Positions 10,966 to 22,611 of a stretch of DNA of 64,000 nt are shown one piece after another. Under the pieces are notes generated by a model that was not told the origin of the DNA, ran no database searches, and saw nothing but the letters and a program-made list of their open reading frames with translations. Numbering within the stretch: position 1 is the first letter of the stretch; each line of letters begins with the position of its first letter. The stretch is from NCBI GenBank assembly GCA_031771865.1, contig JASISA010000025.1, forward strand, positions 186,001 to 250,000. The letters run 5' to 3'. Source of the stretch: Nothophaeocryptopus gaeumannii (taxonomy: Eukaryota > Ascomycota > Dothideomycetes > Mycosphaerellales > Mycosphaerellaceae). The position numbers were made by a program, and so were the translations under genes.

Positions 10966-13065
10966 TCAGACTCCCCCATCCTTCCCATCATATACGAAAC
11001 CCACAATCTTCCTCCCGACCTTCCTCGGCGGCGGAATAACCACATGGTCACAACTCCCCTTATTCTGCGCAGTAATACTCGTGGCCAACTCTCTCATCAC
11101 ACTAACCATCTCCCTCTGGCTAGCCATCAGCTCTCGAACCTGGGAAGAAGTAACGTCCAGACGCCTCTCGAGCATATCATGGTCGGCCTTTGATCGAGTT
11201 GATTCTGGTTCGCGAGGTTGTTTGGAGAGGAGCTGTGTGAGCTCACGCAGTTGGGTGTTCGTTTCGCGAAGGGCCATGGCGGTCTTGTCGAGTTTCGGAG
11301 CTGGAGCTGGAGCTGGTTGCGGCGCTGGCGTTTCGCGTATGCTCTTGATCGCTTGTGCGTTTTGTTCTGTGAGGGATTGGATCTTGCTGAGATGGGATGA
11401 AAGCGCTGAGAGTAAGAACTTTGCGTCGCCCGTGCCTGGCGACTGTGCGCTGAAATAGTCTCTTGTCCTTTCTAAGCTCTTGTTGATGGTATTCAATCGA
11501 TCGGTGACCGGAGAGAAATCGATGTTGTCTTTCTCATCCTGCTTGCGCTCATTCTTCTGCTGCCCTTTCTGGTGTTCGACTAATGATCGGATCTGGTGTG
11601 CATTCTCTGTCGTTGCATCCCGTATTGCTTCCATATGTTCTGCCATTGGGGCGAAATCGATCTCTCCGCCATTCTGCTGGACTGCCTCTGTTGTCGTCTT
11701 CTGCGCTTCTATCAGGTTGTCCAGTTTGGTGCCAAAATCGACCTTCTTCCGATCCTCCAAAAACTCTCTCATCAAAGCCGAGTTCTCTTCCACGGCATCT
11801 TGCACACTCGCCAGTCGAGACTTGATGGGCGTAAACTCAATTGGTGGCGCTTGTTGTTCTGTCGATATCCTGGCGCTGTCTCGCCGATCTTTCACAGACT
11901 CTTCCAGCATTCCCTGGATGCGATCAAGATGTGCTGATAATTGCGACATGTCGAGATAATCCGCTCGCTGTTTCGCAGAGACCTCTGCCAAAGCGGCCTT
12001 CAACTTCTCCTCTTGCTCAAACTGCTTCTTCGACATATTCTCCATATGCTCCAGATTCCTCGCAAGCAAATCCGTTATTCTGCCAAAGTAGCCTGACAGG
12101 TCACTCGACTCAAAGTATCCACTCTCTTGCTTATTTACACCCTTCTCTTTCTTCTCAGCCAGCTTCCTCACACTCTCTGTGTTCCTCTCAACAACCTCCA
12201 TCATTTTCTCAAAAAACTCCTCCAACCTCGACACCTCGTTCCTCACACTCTTCGCTTCCTGCTTCATCTGCCTCCCAAAGTCCGGACTCGATGGCGCACT
12301 CCCGCCCATCAAGTTTCCATCCACATCTTGCACTGGTATAATACCCTGCGCTGCTCCTCCAACTCCGTTCGAAGCTGCATCGGAGAAGGATATGTACATC
12401 CATTTCGTCTTGATTCGGTCGAAGGCTGGATGCTTCCAGGCACTCGAGAGGAGGTCGGGTACTTGGAAGCTGAATAGCTGAGGACCGGGGCGGGTGCAGT
12501 CGGGAAAATGCGCTTGAACGAGGAGCCACCATTCGTTTGCGACAGAGGCCGAGGCGAAGGTCAGGAGGTAGCGGGAGCGGAAGTCGTCTCCCTGGGCGTT
12601 TCGCGTCAGTATCAGCTAGTTCAGGAAGCTTTCGCAATGATCATACCCTTCGCGCATAGGCGTAAAATAGGTTGTTGCCGGACTGGGTCTTCGCGACGTT
12701 CGGGAACGATAGAGGTCTTTGCGACGGCAGCGGTCTTTCTGCTCCGGATTTCGTCGGCGTTGCAGGTTCAGCTATTCCTTTCTCCTCTGCAACTGTATTC
12801 GTCTGCCCGTTTGTAATTGTCTTCAAGTTGCCAGTCGTCTTGCGTCTCTTCGGGCTCAACCACGAGATCTTATCTCTTTCAGGCATCGCGTCGTAGCTCT
12901 GGATCCTGTACCACGTCAAGCAGGGGGGTGTTGAAACAATGCGATTGTTCTTGGTATATCGTGGTCGGATCTGAGAAATTCGTAGAAGATGGGAGGAGTA
13001 ATCCTACCGGTATGCGCTCGAATTTCTATTGGGAGAATGAGTACAACATCAACGGCTGAAGGCAT
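10966..13065 (-). CDS. PH-like/coiled-coil protein, two exons, one homopolymer frameshift
   Basis: Exon 2 (12591-10966) follows a 55-nt intron (12646-12592, GTATGA...CAG, branch CTGAC). It encodes a mixed alpha/beta segment (RYLLTFASASVANEWWLLVQ, PH-like in feel) and then about 400 residues of heptad-rich coiled coil (RLEEFFEKMMEVVERNTESVRKL). Exon 1 starts at ATG 13065 (MPSAVDVVLILPIEIRAHTG). The frame stops just after IALFQHPPA, and the next frame continues at once as LTWYRIQSYDAMPERDK. One extra base in the G6 run at 12923-12928 would fuse the two into a 681-residue protein. So this is either an assembly indel or a recent lesion. The function is not recognised; a scaffold or septum/cortex role would be speculation. 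Confidence 0.65.
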
Positions 13066-13664
13066 CGTGATGTGGAAGAGCGGTGCGCGAGTCGGGAGAC
13101 TCTTGTGGTGTGGAACAGGGAAGCAGCTATGCGAGCTCTGCAGCTTCCCTGTCGAAGTGACGTTGTCGTCGCCCGACTTCACCTTCTCTCCTTCACAACA
13201 ACAACAACAAGAACAGTAACAGCATCGGATGAAACGATACACACTTACTATAGTACCGCACTTCTGATGACGATTCACTCCCCGATCTGTGAGAAGGAGA
13301 TCTGACGGGAGTCCCTAGTGGAGGCAAGGTAGCCCTCGTCGTGAGTGAGAGCAATGGAAATGAGCTTCAGGAAACTTCCAGCCGAGGGCAGTTTGATCAT
13401 GACGGGAACGCCGGGAGGAGTAGCGTACTGGGCGAAGGAGCCGAAGTATGTGGAGGATGGACAAGAGGTTGTAGTTGAGATTGAGGGGATCGGGAAGTGT
13501 AGGAATGTGATGAAGTTTGAGTGATGGGAGGTTGCAGCAAGAAAGTGTGTCAGTGGAGTCTGTGGGAGCGATGGTGACATTGTGTAGCATGCGGGTGGGA
13601 TTGTTTTATGAGAACACAACGGACACTTCACCTTTCCAATACAACACGAGACTCATGCTCATGT
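13066..13664. other. intergenic
   Basis: Divergent spacer upstream of the coiled-coil gene, with CAA-rich tracts (13195-13215). No convincing gene. Confidence 0.5.
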
Positions 13665-14530
13665 TCACCATCGCCGTCTGAACGGACCCATGGGTGCATG
13701 GAATTTTGCCTGCTTGGCGCCGATCAACACAACTGCTTCTCTAAATTGAGAGACACTGTCAACCATCGCAGCGGCCCAGTAATCGAAGTCTATTGGGACA
13801 ATATCAATGTTTCGCTAAGTCTCGGCCTGAATGCGCAGATTCGTCAGCTTGGTGATAGTCAGCGCTTCATCTCGCCAATCCTCCAGCAGCAGTCGGCTAT
13901 CAGCATGACACCGCAACAAGTCGTCTTCGCTCATCACATAAGCGCTTGCGATGTACTCAACTCGAGCAGCCTCCAGCAACAGGAGATCAAAGCGCTGTCC
14001 GAGACATTGCCGCGCCACCACCACTACGTGTGATGCGACGATCATGAAGGCGCTTCCATGGCCAGTTTTTCCCTGACACATAAGTTGAGTGCGCTGACAG
14101 TCCTTGCTAGGGCAAGCATGGCACCTATACGTCTAAAAGAACGCGTGTAAACACTCGTGGAGCAACAGACCGAATTTGGTGGTACAGCAACTCTCTTCTC
14201 TTTGAGGGCCTCGAACGTCTGCTGGATTTATGGAACATGAGGGATTGGCCTGGTTCCGGCCCAGGGCTGCAGCAGGCCAGCCAATTCATTTCCTCGACAA
14301 GGTGTGGCCTCCAGTTGAGAGCCAATATTGTCCTGAGATCGTGGAAGAAAGCATATGCAATCATCCCGCAAAGAGCAGCCATCACGTCTTCCGGAGGTAG
14401 ATCGTGCATGCCATTTTTCTCATCACGCTCCCACCCGCTATTGATATCCCGCAAGTCCAAGATGACCATCTTCCTTGAGGGATCCATTCGTTGTATGGAA
14501 TGGTTCAGCGTTCTAGCAAATATATGACCA
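13665..14530 (-). pseudogene. SprT-like zinc metallopeptidase relic (copy 1)
   Basis: Reads 14530 to about 14235 in one frame (MAALCGMIAYAFFHDLRTI, ALNWRPHLVEE). It then continues in another frame with SINPADVRG and LLLHECLHAFF, an in-frame TAG (14133-14135), TYRCHACPSKDC, GHGSAFMIVASHV, a second TAG (13815-13817) and NIDIVPIDFDYWAAAMV, to a final TGA at 13665. HECLH is the HExxH zinc motif and GHG supplies the third ligand. The order INPAD / HExxH / GHG aligns with the two copies at 21-23 kb. The frameshift and two nonsense codons make this a pseudogene. The opposite strand is also open over part of it but has no family match that I can see. Confidence 0.65.
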
Positions 14531-16578
14531 TATCAGTAAACCTGTGTTTGCCGTACTGAAGGTCAAATCTTCTCGCGCGGGGCAAAATTGTCGAAAAGTA
14601 AAGGATGCGCAAAGTCGACTTTGCGTACATCCTTGCATTTTCCTTCTTTGAGGTTTCTTTGGTGTAAAATTGACTGGATCTGATGAGTGCTGCTGGTGGC
14701 GACGCGGACTAGCGTCCTAGGCTTTGAAGCAGAAGCCGATGCAATTCTCAGTGGTCGACAGTGGCCGTATTATGGACTGATGCTATCAATTTGAACAAAG
14801 TCCAAAATTCTCGCTATGTCGTCGACTGTTTTGGTTGAGATGTCTCTGCGACCAGCGCAGGTTGGTATAGACGAGAATGACTGGTTTGGTAAGGAGTCCA
14901 TGGCCAGCATGTTTGTGAAGGAAAAGACAGCCGCACTCCTCGAACTCTCAATGAGCTCCAGCGCCAGCATTTATGCTGTGATGCGATACCTTCCTGGTCA
15001 TTGTCGCAGCCGTGGTCCATAGCCGGCTCGACGGACGATGAGAGACCGTGTCTGGTGTCAAACTGGCTGGCACTTCAGAATGAAATTAGCATTAAGGTCT
15101 GAAACCAGACAGATGAATGCTCCATTTATCCGTAAGTATTCATCGTTCACATGGAGCCTTGGCGACTGTCACTGTAGGTTGTCAAATTAGTTGTAGGAGA
15201 CAAATAAGGCACCATAGCCAGGCTTTACATCACTCAGTACTTCAACCTTGAGACACTGCTGTCTCTAGAAGTCCTCCAAGTTCATCCCACTTTTCTCTAA
15301 GGATCCCGAAAGATGTGTTATCCTTCCTGCGCAGGTAGGCTTGTTCCGAGGAGGGCATTTCGGTTCCTGAGTGACATCTTATCAATTCACGAAGATGCTC
15401 CGTCTACTCCGGCGTTTTAGCCTGTCAGCGGGCTCATATGCGGTTAGTAAGTCGTGCTGCTATTGTTGTCGTGGTCGTTGATGTCAACGATGTACGAGAA
15501 AAGGGAGAAGTCGTCGGTCGGGATGCCTGAAACATCACGTGTCATCAACCACGGTCGTTGGCTTGCACGGCCCGACGGCAAGCTTCCTCCACCTTCAACA
15601 TACACAGCCACGATCTTGGATCCATCGTCGACTTTGCGAAACACGACGGTGTCCGGGAGGATGGAGCTGTTCTGACGGACAAACGGGAGTCGAAGCAGTC
15701 ATCTTGTTTGCGAGATCAGAACAGGAGAAAGGTCTTGATGCAAGTTTCTCAGGCGAAGTGCAGTAGTCGAGTGATGCTGGGAGTCTTGAACCTCGTGTTC
15801 GGCTGTCAGTTCCAGCGCACTGGGAGACTTTGGAGTGACTTTTGAGTAGTTTGCTTCAGTGACAAAGTCAATCAATCTGGAGCACAAGCTTGCCGTTATC
15901 GTGAGCCTGGGGCCAGGCGCAGAATGTGGACATGCCGAGGTTGTACAAGAAATGCACGGCGCGATAATAACAAGACGTCTCTATAAGGCTATAGTTGACG
16001 CTGGAGGCGTCATCAGATCCGGAGCAGTGGTGGTGCCAAGCAGAGTTACGGCCAGGATGTGTTTTTAGCAGCGAAACGGCGCGTGGAGGGTTTGGGAAGC
16101 TTGAAGGGACTGTGCGCTGCACCATCGCGGCCACTGACTACTCATCCGTCTTGCCTTTTGTCGTAGTTCTAGCAGTGCAACCTTCAACGGGAGCAGACGA
16201 TCATACCACCGCAGCAAAGAGTCGTCTTCCTTTCAACCCGATTGCCCCGTTCTTCGCTTCTTGTACACTCTTGGACGACGGTTTACGAGCACAGTCGCTT
16301 CTAGTTGCGCCTTATCTTCCACAATATCTTGGCTCTTCCGCGGATTCTGATGGTAAGTAGTGCATGGGCATGAGCGAACGACGGCGACCTGCAGGAACGC
16401 GCAGCAATGGTCCCAGCCCGAGCTTTCGAGTGCTCCGCTGCTACGGCCAACAAAACTTTCCACTACGTCTCCAGGCCTCCGACGCCCGCCACCATCTTCA
16501 CTACCTTCGATATGCGACGACACTGACAGCGAGCCCTCCAGATGCGTATATTCCGCCTTCTTCCATGAGACAATCACC
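14531..16578. other. intergenic with coding-like minus-strand fragments
   Basis: No complete gene. Around 15640-15444 (minus) an open piece reads PDTVVFRKVDDGSKIVAVY, reminiscent of a GNAT-type acetyltransferase strand. At about 16070-15870 another minus-strand piece is open. They may be exons of one unresolved or decayed gene. Upstream of 16579 lies a long leader for the channel gene with an open in-frame extension to 16360. Confidence 0.35.
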
Positions 16579-19500
16579 ATGAGGGCGCAATCGCGCGGTG
16601 GCATCTGGCCTGCGCTGCCTCATTGCGCCTGCCGCCTCATCTTTCTCCTCGCACTCATATTGGCAACATTGACAGCTCCAACGCATGCCGCATTCGTCAC
16701 ATTCGAAAACTGTCTCCCCGACAGTATCCTCGACTCGAGCCCGCTTCAACTTCAATTCACGCCGTACTTCGTCGAAGCGACCTTCCTCCCCGATGCCAGC
16801 TCGCACAACCTCAGTCTCACCGTCTACGGCAATGTCTCCGGCCAACAGTTCACCACCAGCAGTCCCTTGCCCGCCGCTCGCAGCTCATACTGGCAGAATG
16901 ACAACGAGACGAATGGAAAGATTGTGAATGTCGGGTCAGACGACAAATTCTCTACCTTGACGGCCGACTACCAAGTCTTGACATACACGGCATACGACAA
17001 CAGAGGACAAGAATTCTGTCCTACATTGGAGAATGGCACATGTCCACTGGGACCTGCTTTCCGCGCGAATGGCAGCAACCCCTACGAATTGCCCGCATTC
17101 TTCATCACACACGACTTTGGCAGCTCGTACGCATTCAGCACCATCTCCACCACAGTACACATAATCAGTGGAGACGAGGGAGGAGCGAACATCGCATGCA
17201 TCAGCGCGCAAATAACACCAGATATTGGGACAAACATAGCGGGTTTGTTGACGTGGCTGCCTGCGGCCATTCTGATCATCAAAGGCCTGGCTACCTTGGC
17301 GGCCGCCATCTGGTCACCTTGGGGAAGCTCGGACATATTTCGATGGAGCAGCAACTACGGTAGAGACGAGGATCTGCTACGATTGGTGACTCCGGGCTTC
17401 GGCGACTGCCTGCAGTACATTCAATTCGTGGTGCTCACCGGCAGCTTGACAGTGCAATATCCGGGCTTCTACCAGCCTGCGGTCAGCCAGGCCGCCTGGT
17501 CTTCGTTACTGTTCAATTACAGCTTCGTCAGCGGCGGAGATGGCTACCAGAGTCTTCGCGACGGACTCTACGCGACCAACGCCACCTATGGGTTGACCGA
17601 GATGAGCCAGCTCATTGGTATGACCGAAGCTCAAGACATCTGGGCACAGTTCGCTATCTGGCTGCTCGTCATTACGGCTCTCGTTCTTGTGCTTTGCCAA
17701 CTCGGCTTTGCTGGGCGCTGGCTTTACCATGTCATCACGCACACCACCGAGGAAGACTTGCGCCAGAAGAATGTGCCGTTCACGCTTGGCAACATGATCC
17801 GACTACTCTTCAACTTCTTCATCCTTCCGATCGTGTCACTGAGTCTGTTTCAACTGGTACTGGCTCCGCAAGGGCCTACAAGCGTGGTGGCTTGCGCTGT
17901 CGTCCTACTCGCGATTATGGTGTTCACTGGCGGCTGGTGCTTGAAGGTTATCTTCGCGACCAAACCGCGTACATTGCTGTTTGACGACATGCCGACTGTT
18001 CTCCTCTACGGACCACTGTACAATACCTACAGCGACAGCGCTGCGCCGTTCGCCCTGGTGCCAGTTGGAATAACATTCATGCGCGGTGTGGCTATCGGAG
18101 CTATTCAGCCAAGTGGTATTGCACAGATCATCGTCCTGGCCATCTGCGAGGTCGTTTTGATTCTGACCCTCAACGGCTTTCGACCATTCCAAGGACAGAC
18201 CAGCATGAACCTTTACCACACTTTCTTCGCCAGTGTTCGTCTGGCTACGATCTTGCTAATGATCGCATTCGTACCTTCTCTTGGGGTTACAGAGGCACCA
18301 AAAGGCTGGATCGGCTATGTCATCCTTCTACTCCACGCATGTGTCTTGGTCTTTGGATTCTTCCTGAATTCTGCGCAGACGCTGGTGGAGGTCATCGCAC
18401 GATCAATGGGAGCCGGCGGAGACGCTCAGCATGGTGCAGTCCGGGGTAGCATCCTGAACTGGCGAATGCTGAAGAAGAGGCAAGACCGCCGCAGAGACCA
18501 GACTGATCGTGGTAGTACCATGAGCAGCGCCGGGATCCTTCGCGACTCCAACGGCGAGCCGAATGCGGGATATGGAACTCGTAGTAGATCCATCTCTGCC
18601 AGCAGTCAGCAGCTTCTGAACAGGATGAGCGGATTCGAGAACTTTAGTCAAGGAGGCGAAATCATCAACTCACCTGATCCGGAGATGCAACATTCGGACA
18701 CCTTGGTTTCGGGATCAGGCTCTGCAAGCAATGCAGCTGGACGAACTTCAATCGGGGCTGTTGGCGCCAAGGCCGAAGCAGATGGTTTCTACCGACCGCC
18801 AAGAGCAAGAAAAGCTACAATGGAGACTCTGGCCAACCCCGGCGCGAAGACACGAAGTACTGCCGACTTCCCATACACGGACTCACCTGGTGGACATCCT
18901 GGACACGCGCGAGATACTAGCTACGATAGTGGAGCCTTTGGATCGCCAGCACCTGCCTACCTGCGCGACCGGCAAGGCTCCAGCGACGATGCGCCTCGCA
19001 CCGACTACGCTGTTCGAGAAGTCGATCAATACTACCGTGGACCGGCCTTGAACGAGCAGGCGACGAGGAAGCTCAAAACTGGACCCGCTGACCCTGTTGG
19101 CCCGGCATCTACAGCTCAGAGTTGGTTTCAGCGTCTGATGTTTGGGGTGTCGCCAGCAAAGAAGAAGGATCAGACCAAAGGCTTTGAGGTGGTTCGTTCG
19201 TCGCGGCGGCCACCTGACATGCAAAAGGAGCCTCGTCCAGAAGACGGTATGGAGATGCAGAATAGTCCCGTAATGCACCAGGAACCGTACCGTGATGCCC
19301 CAGACACACCCGGGGCCGGAGTAGAACGTGAGCTGCAGGCTGAGGCAGGCGCCGAGCGGTCCATGAACGCTTCAAACTCCTTAGAACGGTCGATTAGTCC
19401 CACGGACGATATAGCACAGCACCCACCCACGATTGGTTTCGACTTCGGATTTGATAGTAGTAGGAACAGCCGTATGACTAACGTGAGACCTGACAGCGAT

Positions 19501-20280
19501 GCGCTTGGACACCCTGTATTGGAACCCATCTCCTCTGAGCACGCAGGTGCGATGGGTGTAGTGCCCACTCCACCCCGGCGGTTTAGTCAAGCTTCGGCCG
19601 AGAGTGCAAGTCAATATACTGGAAGGCGCTCATCATTGACCGAAGATGACAGGAGCCGATTCCGCTACTCCGACCAGCCAATTCCCTCTCTGGCGCCAAT
19701 AGACATAGGAGGACTTGACTTACCTTCTCGTTTCAACTCGAACGCATCTCGATTGACTACAGCCGGCCAAGCTCGCCAAGCACCGACCGAAGGCGTATCC
19801 CGACTACGTTCAAATCGAAGCAACGCCCCACCAACAATCGACATCGGCGACACACCTGGCGGCCAAGAATGGCTCCGCACCGTCGATCAGCTAGACTGGC
19901 CTTCCGTAGTACCAAACGGACAGGGCGGCTCTACTGCCGCCCTCACCTCTCCACCGCCCAGCTTGCCACGCCGTCATTCGCGTCGCACTCCATCTCAGAA
20001 TATCCGCTACGGCACACAGACCAGCCAAAATGTCTTTGCGGGTTTCGATTCTCCCGGGGAAGGTTCATTACCAGGTGAAGAGCAAGAGCCTGGTCCAAGG
20101 CAAAGACAGCCCAGCGCTGCACCGCAATCACAGCACGTCTCGCACCATCGAGCGGGGGATAGCATTTCGAGGAATTCGTTTGGTGCTGCGGCGGCGCTAA
20201 GGGGGATGGAGGGGACTGTGGAGTTTGGGACGCCTCCTACGGAAGAGGATCTCGGAGGCGAAGGAGGAGAGCGGAGGTGA
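16579..20280 (+). CDS. TRP/Flc-like membrane channel, ML-like lumenal domain
   Basis: I chose the ATG at 16579 because it starts directly at a signal peptide (core LIFLLALILATLTAP, cleavage after THA). The open frame upstream to 16360 looks like leader. This gives 1233 residues. About 38-230 is an N-glycosylation-rich ML-like (TRP_N) domain with paired cysteines (FENC, FCPTLENGTC). About 235-650 holds eight to ten membrane spans (for example GLLTWLPAAILIIKGL, FAIWLLVITALVLVLCQLGF). The remaining ~550 residues are a cytosolic Ser/Arg-rich tail. Fungal members (Flc1-3, Pkd2) act in ER/plasma-membrane calcium and FAD/cell-wall homeostasis; which branch this belongs to I cannot say. No introns, no lesions. 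Confidence 0.9.
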   Translation: MRAQSRGGIWPALPHCACRLIFLLALILATLTAPTHAAFVTFENCLPDSILDSSPLQLQFTPYFVEATFLPDASSHNLSLTVYGNVSGQQFTTSSPLPAARSSYWQNDNETNGKIVNVGSDDKFSTLTADYQVLTYTAYDNRGQEFCPTLENGTCPLGPAFRANGSNPYELPAFFITHDFGSSYAFSTISTTVHIISGDEGGANIACISAQITPDIGTNIAGLLTWLPAAILIIKGLATLAAAIWSPWGSSDIFRWSSNYGRDEDLLRLVTPGFGDCLQYIQFVVLTGSLTVQYPGFYQPAVSQAAWSSLLFNYSFVSGGDGYQSLRDGLYATNATYGLTEMSQLIGMTEAQDIWAQFAIWLLVITALVLVLCQLGFAGRWLYHVITHTTEEDLRQKNVPFTLGNMIRLLFNFFILPIVSLSLFQLVLAPQGPTSVVACAVVLLAIMVFTGGWCLKVIFATKPRTLLFDDMPTVLLYGPLYNTYSDSAAPFALVPVGITFMRGVAIGAIQPSGIAQIIVLAICEVVLILTLNGFRPFQGQTSMNLYHTFFASVRLATILLMIAFVPSLGVTEAPKGWIGYVILLLHACVLVFGFFLNSAQTLVEVIARSMGAGGDAQHGAVRGSILNWRMLKKRQDRRRDQTDRGSTMSSAGILRDSNGEPNAGYGTRSRSISASSQQLLNRMSGFENFSQGGEIINSPDPEMQHSDTLVSGSGSASNAAGRTSIGAVGAKAEADGFYRPPRARKATMETLANPGAKTRSTADFPYTDSPGGHPGHARDTSYDSGAFGSPAPAYLRDRQGSSDDAPRTDYAVREVDQYYRGPALNEQATRKLKTGPADPVGPASTAQSWFQRLMFGVSPAKKKDQTKGFEVVRSSRRPPDMQKEPRPEDGMEMQNSPVMHQEPYRDAPDTPGAGVERELQAEAGAERSMNASNSLERSISPTDDIAQHPPTIGFDFGFDSSRNSRMTNVRPDSDALGHPVLEPISSEHAGAMGVVPTPPRRFSQASAESASQYTGRRSSLTEDDRSRFRYSDQPIPSLAPIDIGGLDLPSRFNSNASRLTTAGQARQAPTEGVSRLRSNRSNAPPTIDIGDTPGGQEWLRTVDQLDWPSVVPNGQGGSTAALTSPPPSLPRRHSRRTPSQNIRYGTQTSQNVFAGFDSPGEGSLPGEEQEPGPRQRQPSAAPQSQHVSHHRAGDSISRNSFGAAAALRGMEGTVEFGTPPTEEDLGGEGGERR

Positions 20281-20920
20281 CGATGATGGGTGGTCATTCC
20301 TACGGTATATATGTAATAACTTTGTGATGGGGATTAGCGTGGAGTTTTTGGGTACATGGAATGTGGGATGGGTTATTCACGATGAACAGAAGTGACTATG
20401 GGAATGAAATCGGGAATACTCGGCCTAAGGTGCTGCTCTGCTGGGAAACCGGAGGCTGATATGACACAGTATCAAAAGTTGTATAATGTCCTGAATATTG
20501 CATAGAGATGGCATACGTAATATGAAATATTAGAATACAGGCCCGATTTTCATGGGATGGTAGCACTTCCACTGACATTGCAGTCTCCTCGGCATGTACC
20601 AGATGCAAAACTGATGCTCAGTTGTGACCGGCGAGACGAAGTGACGCTCTGCGAGCGAGACACCACGCCAAACAATGTCTTAACCGCATGAACAGTCTCA
20701 ACCATTCGCAGAGACACAACTATGTTCGACGGAATCATGTCCGTGTAAAAATCAGTCAAGATGTGCAGGGTTCCTGTCGCATGTTAATTGAACAATCAGA
20801 GATGCAATTAAGCGACTACATGTCAACAGCAGCAGTAGCAACAGCACTAACAGCACCACCAGCAACGATAGCAACAGCAGCAACAGCGGCCTTCGGAGCA
20901 ATCATAGCAACTTCATCAAT
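20281..20920. other. intergenic with CAG/CAA-rich tract
   Basis: 3' region of the channel gene and upstream of the SprT-like copies. An imperfect CAGCAA/CAGCAG-type tract runs about 20822-20892. Nothing else seen. Confidence 0.5.
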
Positions 20921-22070
20921 ATGGGCTCCTTCAAATCTGCAACCGCAAACGCACGCCACAAAGCGAGCAGGCCTCGCACACATGAGCGATCGCTCAGTCG
21001 TCAGGACAAAGTCAGCAAGATCGCGGACCACCACGACATAGTTCATCTCACGCGGCGGCTGGAGCAGATAAGAGTCGTTACTAACAGACTTCCTTCTTCT
21101 ACACGAGCACACAAACGCCTAGCCCTTGTCCAAACACTCTTACGGAGGCGTAGGCTGAGGCAGATCGGGCTTTCCACCAACCTTCCTCGTTCTCTTCTGC
21201 GAACGCCTCGACGTCTGATCCATCACGTCATTGATTTACGGAAGATTCGTAACAGGCGCTTCTGGAGGCTCCATCGCAGCGGACATAAGCCGTCAACTCT
21301 GGCTCGGGGCCTCGTCTGGGGCCTTCGACGCCACTGGACGAAGGCACAACATGACGCCCATTTGAGCTGGCCATCTTGGGTAAACCGACTTCGTACTCAT
21401 ATTGCCACGTACCACCAACAAGAAGGAATCCAGCTAATCAGCAACATTTTCTTTCTGGGAGCTCTCAGCCAGTGCAACTTCACCTGGCAGCCGAACATGT
21501 ACTACGCCGAGCCTAAGTATGAGAAATCCAAGTTCCTTTTTCGGTGAATGGTGCTCTCCGAAAAGATACAGCAGATGTTGGGCGGACATCTTCATTGATC
21601 CAGCTGATCTTCACCACAAGGAGGGATCGGCCACTCATGCCGACAGCATCATGGCAACATTACTCCATGAGTGCGTGCACGCTTTCACCGACATCTACTC
21701 TTACAAAGAGAATTGTCGCGACCCGCATTTTCGTGAGAGCTGGCAGATGAACAATGGCTCTACCGGCCACGGAGCCACCTTCTTCCAGATTGTGTCGCAC
21801 TTGGACGACTTTGTGAAGGAGGAGCTTCCTAATGTGAGCGTTAACATGAATCTACTGGTCGACTGCAAGACGGAGTTCGTCAAGTCAGGACTGGTACTTA
21901 CAGGCCGTGAACTGGCACTGTGCAGCACCAGCTCACACCGATTCTTAGTAAGATTCTTCAGGGCGGCTGATGAGATTGAAGAACACATCAAAAATGTCCG
22001 TCGACGGTACCGCGATGCATGTGGACCGCCGAATTTGGAGCAGGAAAAAGAGAGGGAAGAGAGCCACTAA
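20921..22070 (+). pseudogene. SprT-like zinc metallopeptidase (copy 2), frameshifted
   Basis: The first frame (to 21547) is convincing only from about 21390 (IQLISNIFFLGALSQCNFTWQP). The Arg-rich part before it may not be coding, so the true start is unknown. The second frame (from about 21535 to 22070) has FIDPADLHHK, TLLHECVHAFTD (HExxH) and GHGATFFQIVSHL (third ligand), then a helical tail with VDCKTEF. The break is at a T5 run (21536-21540); one T fewer would join SKFLF to GEWCSPKRY. The arrangement matches copies 1 and 3. SprT-like proteins are zinc peptidases related to Spartan/Wss1-type DNA-protein crosslink proteases, but this fungal subgroup is uncharacterised to my knowledge. Confidence 0.6.
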
Positions 22071-22611
22071 CAGGACGTTCAATTAGAAGAGATTGGCAGG
22101 TACATGAGTATATGGAAAGCGATTGCGCGGTACGACGATAGAGTGCAACACCGTGGTCAGCATTGAGGAGAGCTTTCGCTGTGAACTCCTGACCTTGGGT
22201 GCGCTCTTTCGATTGATTTCGACTTCAAGCTTCTCTCAAGGAGTGAGATTATCATTGGGAGTGAAGCCAGAGCTCTCAAGATTGGCTGTGTGGTGCAGAA
22301 CCAGATATCGCGAGCCTCAGACACGAGATGAAGTAACCACAATGTGACTCAGGATGGCCTCATGTCTTAATATGAGCACTGCGAGCTCGCCGAAGTCTGA
22401 AGCTGTATCTGCACCCGGACGAATGGGTGGATGCCGCTTTGAAATTACTGGACCGGGTCGAGACTATGCAAGCCTGCAAGTTCGTCAAAATCACAGAAGT
22501 CTTTAGTGGAGAAACTTCTGGACACAGCGGCGAAGGTAAGACAATTGTTCAAGGGGAATATGATGACGAGATCCGGAATTTGAGACACACGTAGACCTCT
22601 CTGCGAATAAG
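22071..22611. other. spacer between tandem SprT-like copies
   Basis: About 540 nt without a supported gene. Position between two paralogues fits a tandem duplication. Confidence 0.5.

Noticed and set aside
11480..12481. Several long plus-strand ORFs opposite the coiled-coil gene
   Set aside because: Leu/Ser/Cys-rich translations are the antisense of Glu/Lys-rich coiled-coil codons. No independent motifs.
13608..14033. Uninterrupted 141-codon plus-strand ORF
   Set aside because: Lies opposite the SprT-like relic, whose zinc motifs and paralogues explain the open sequence. No motif in the plus product.
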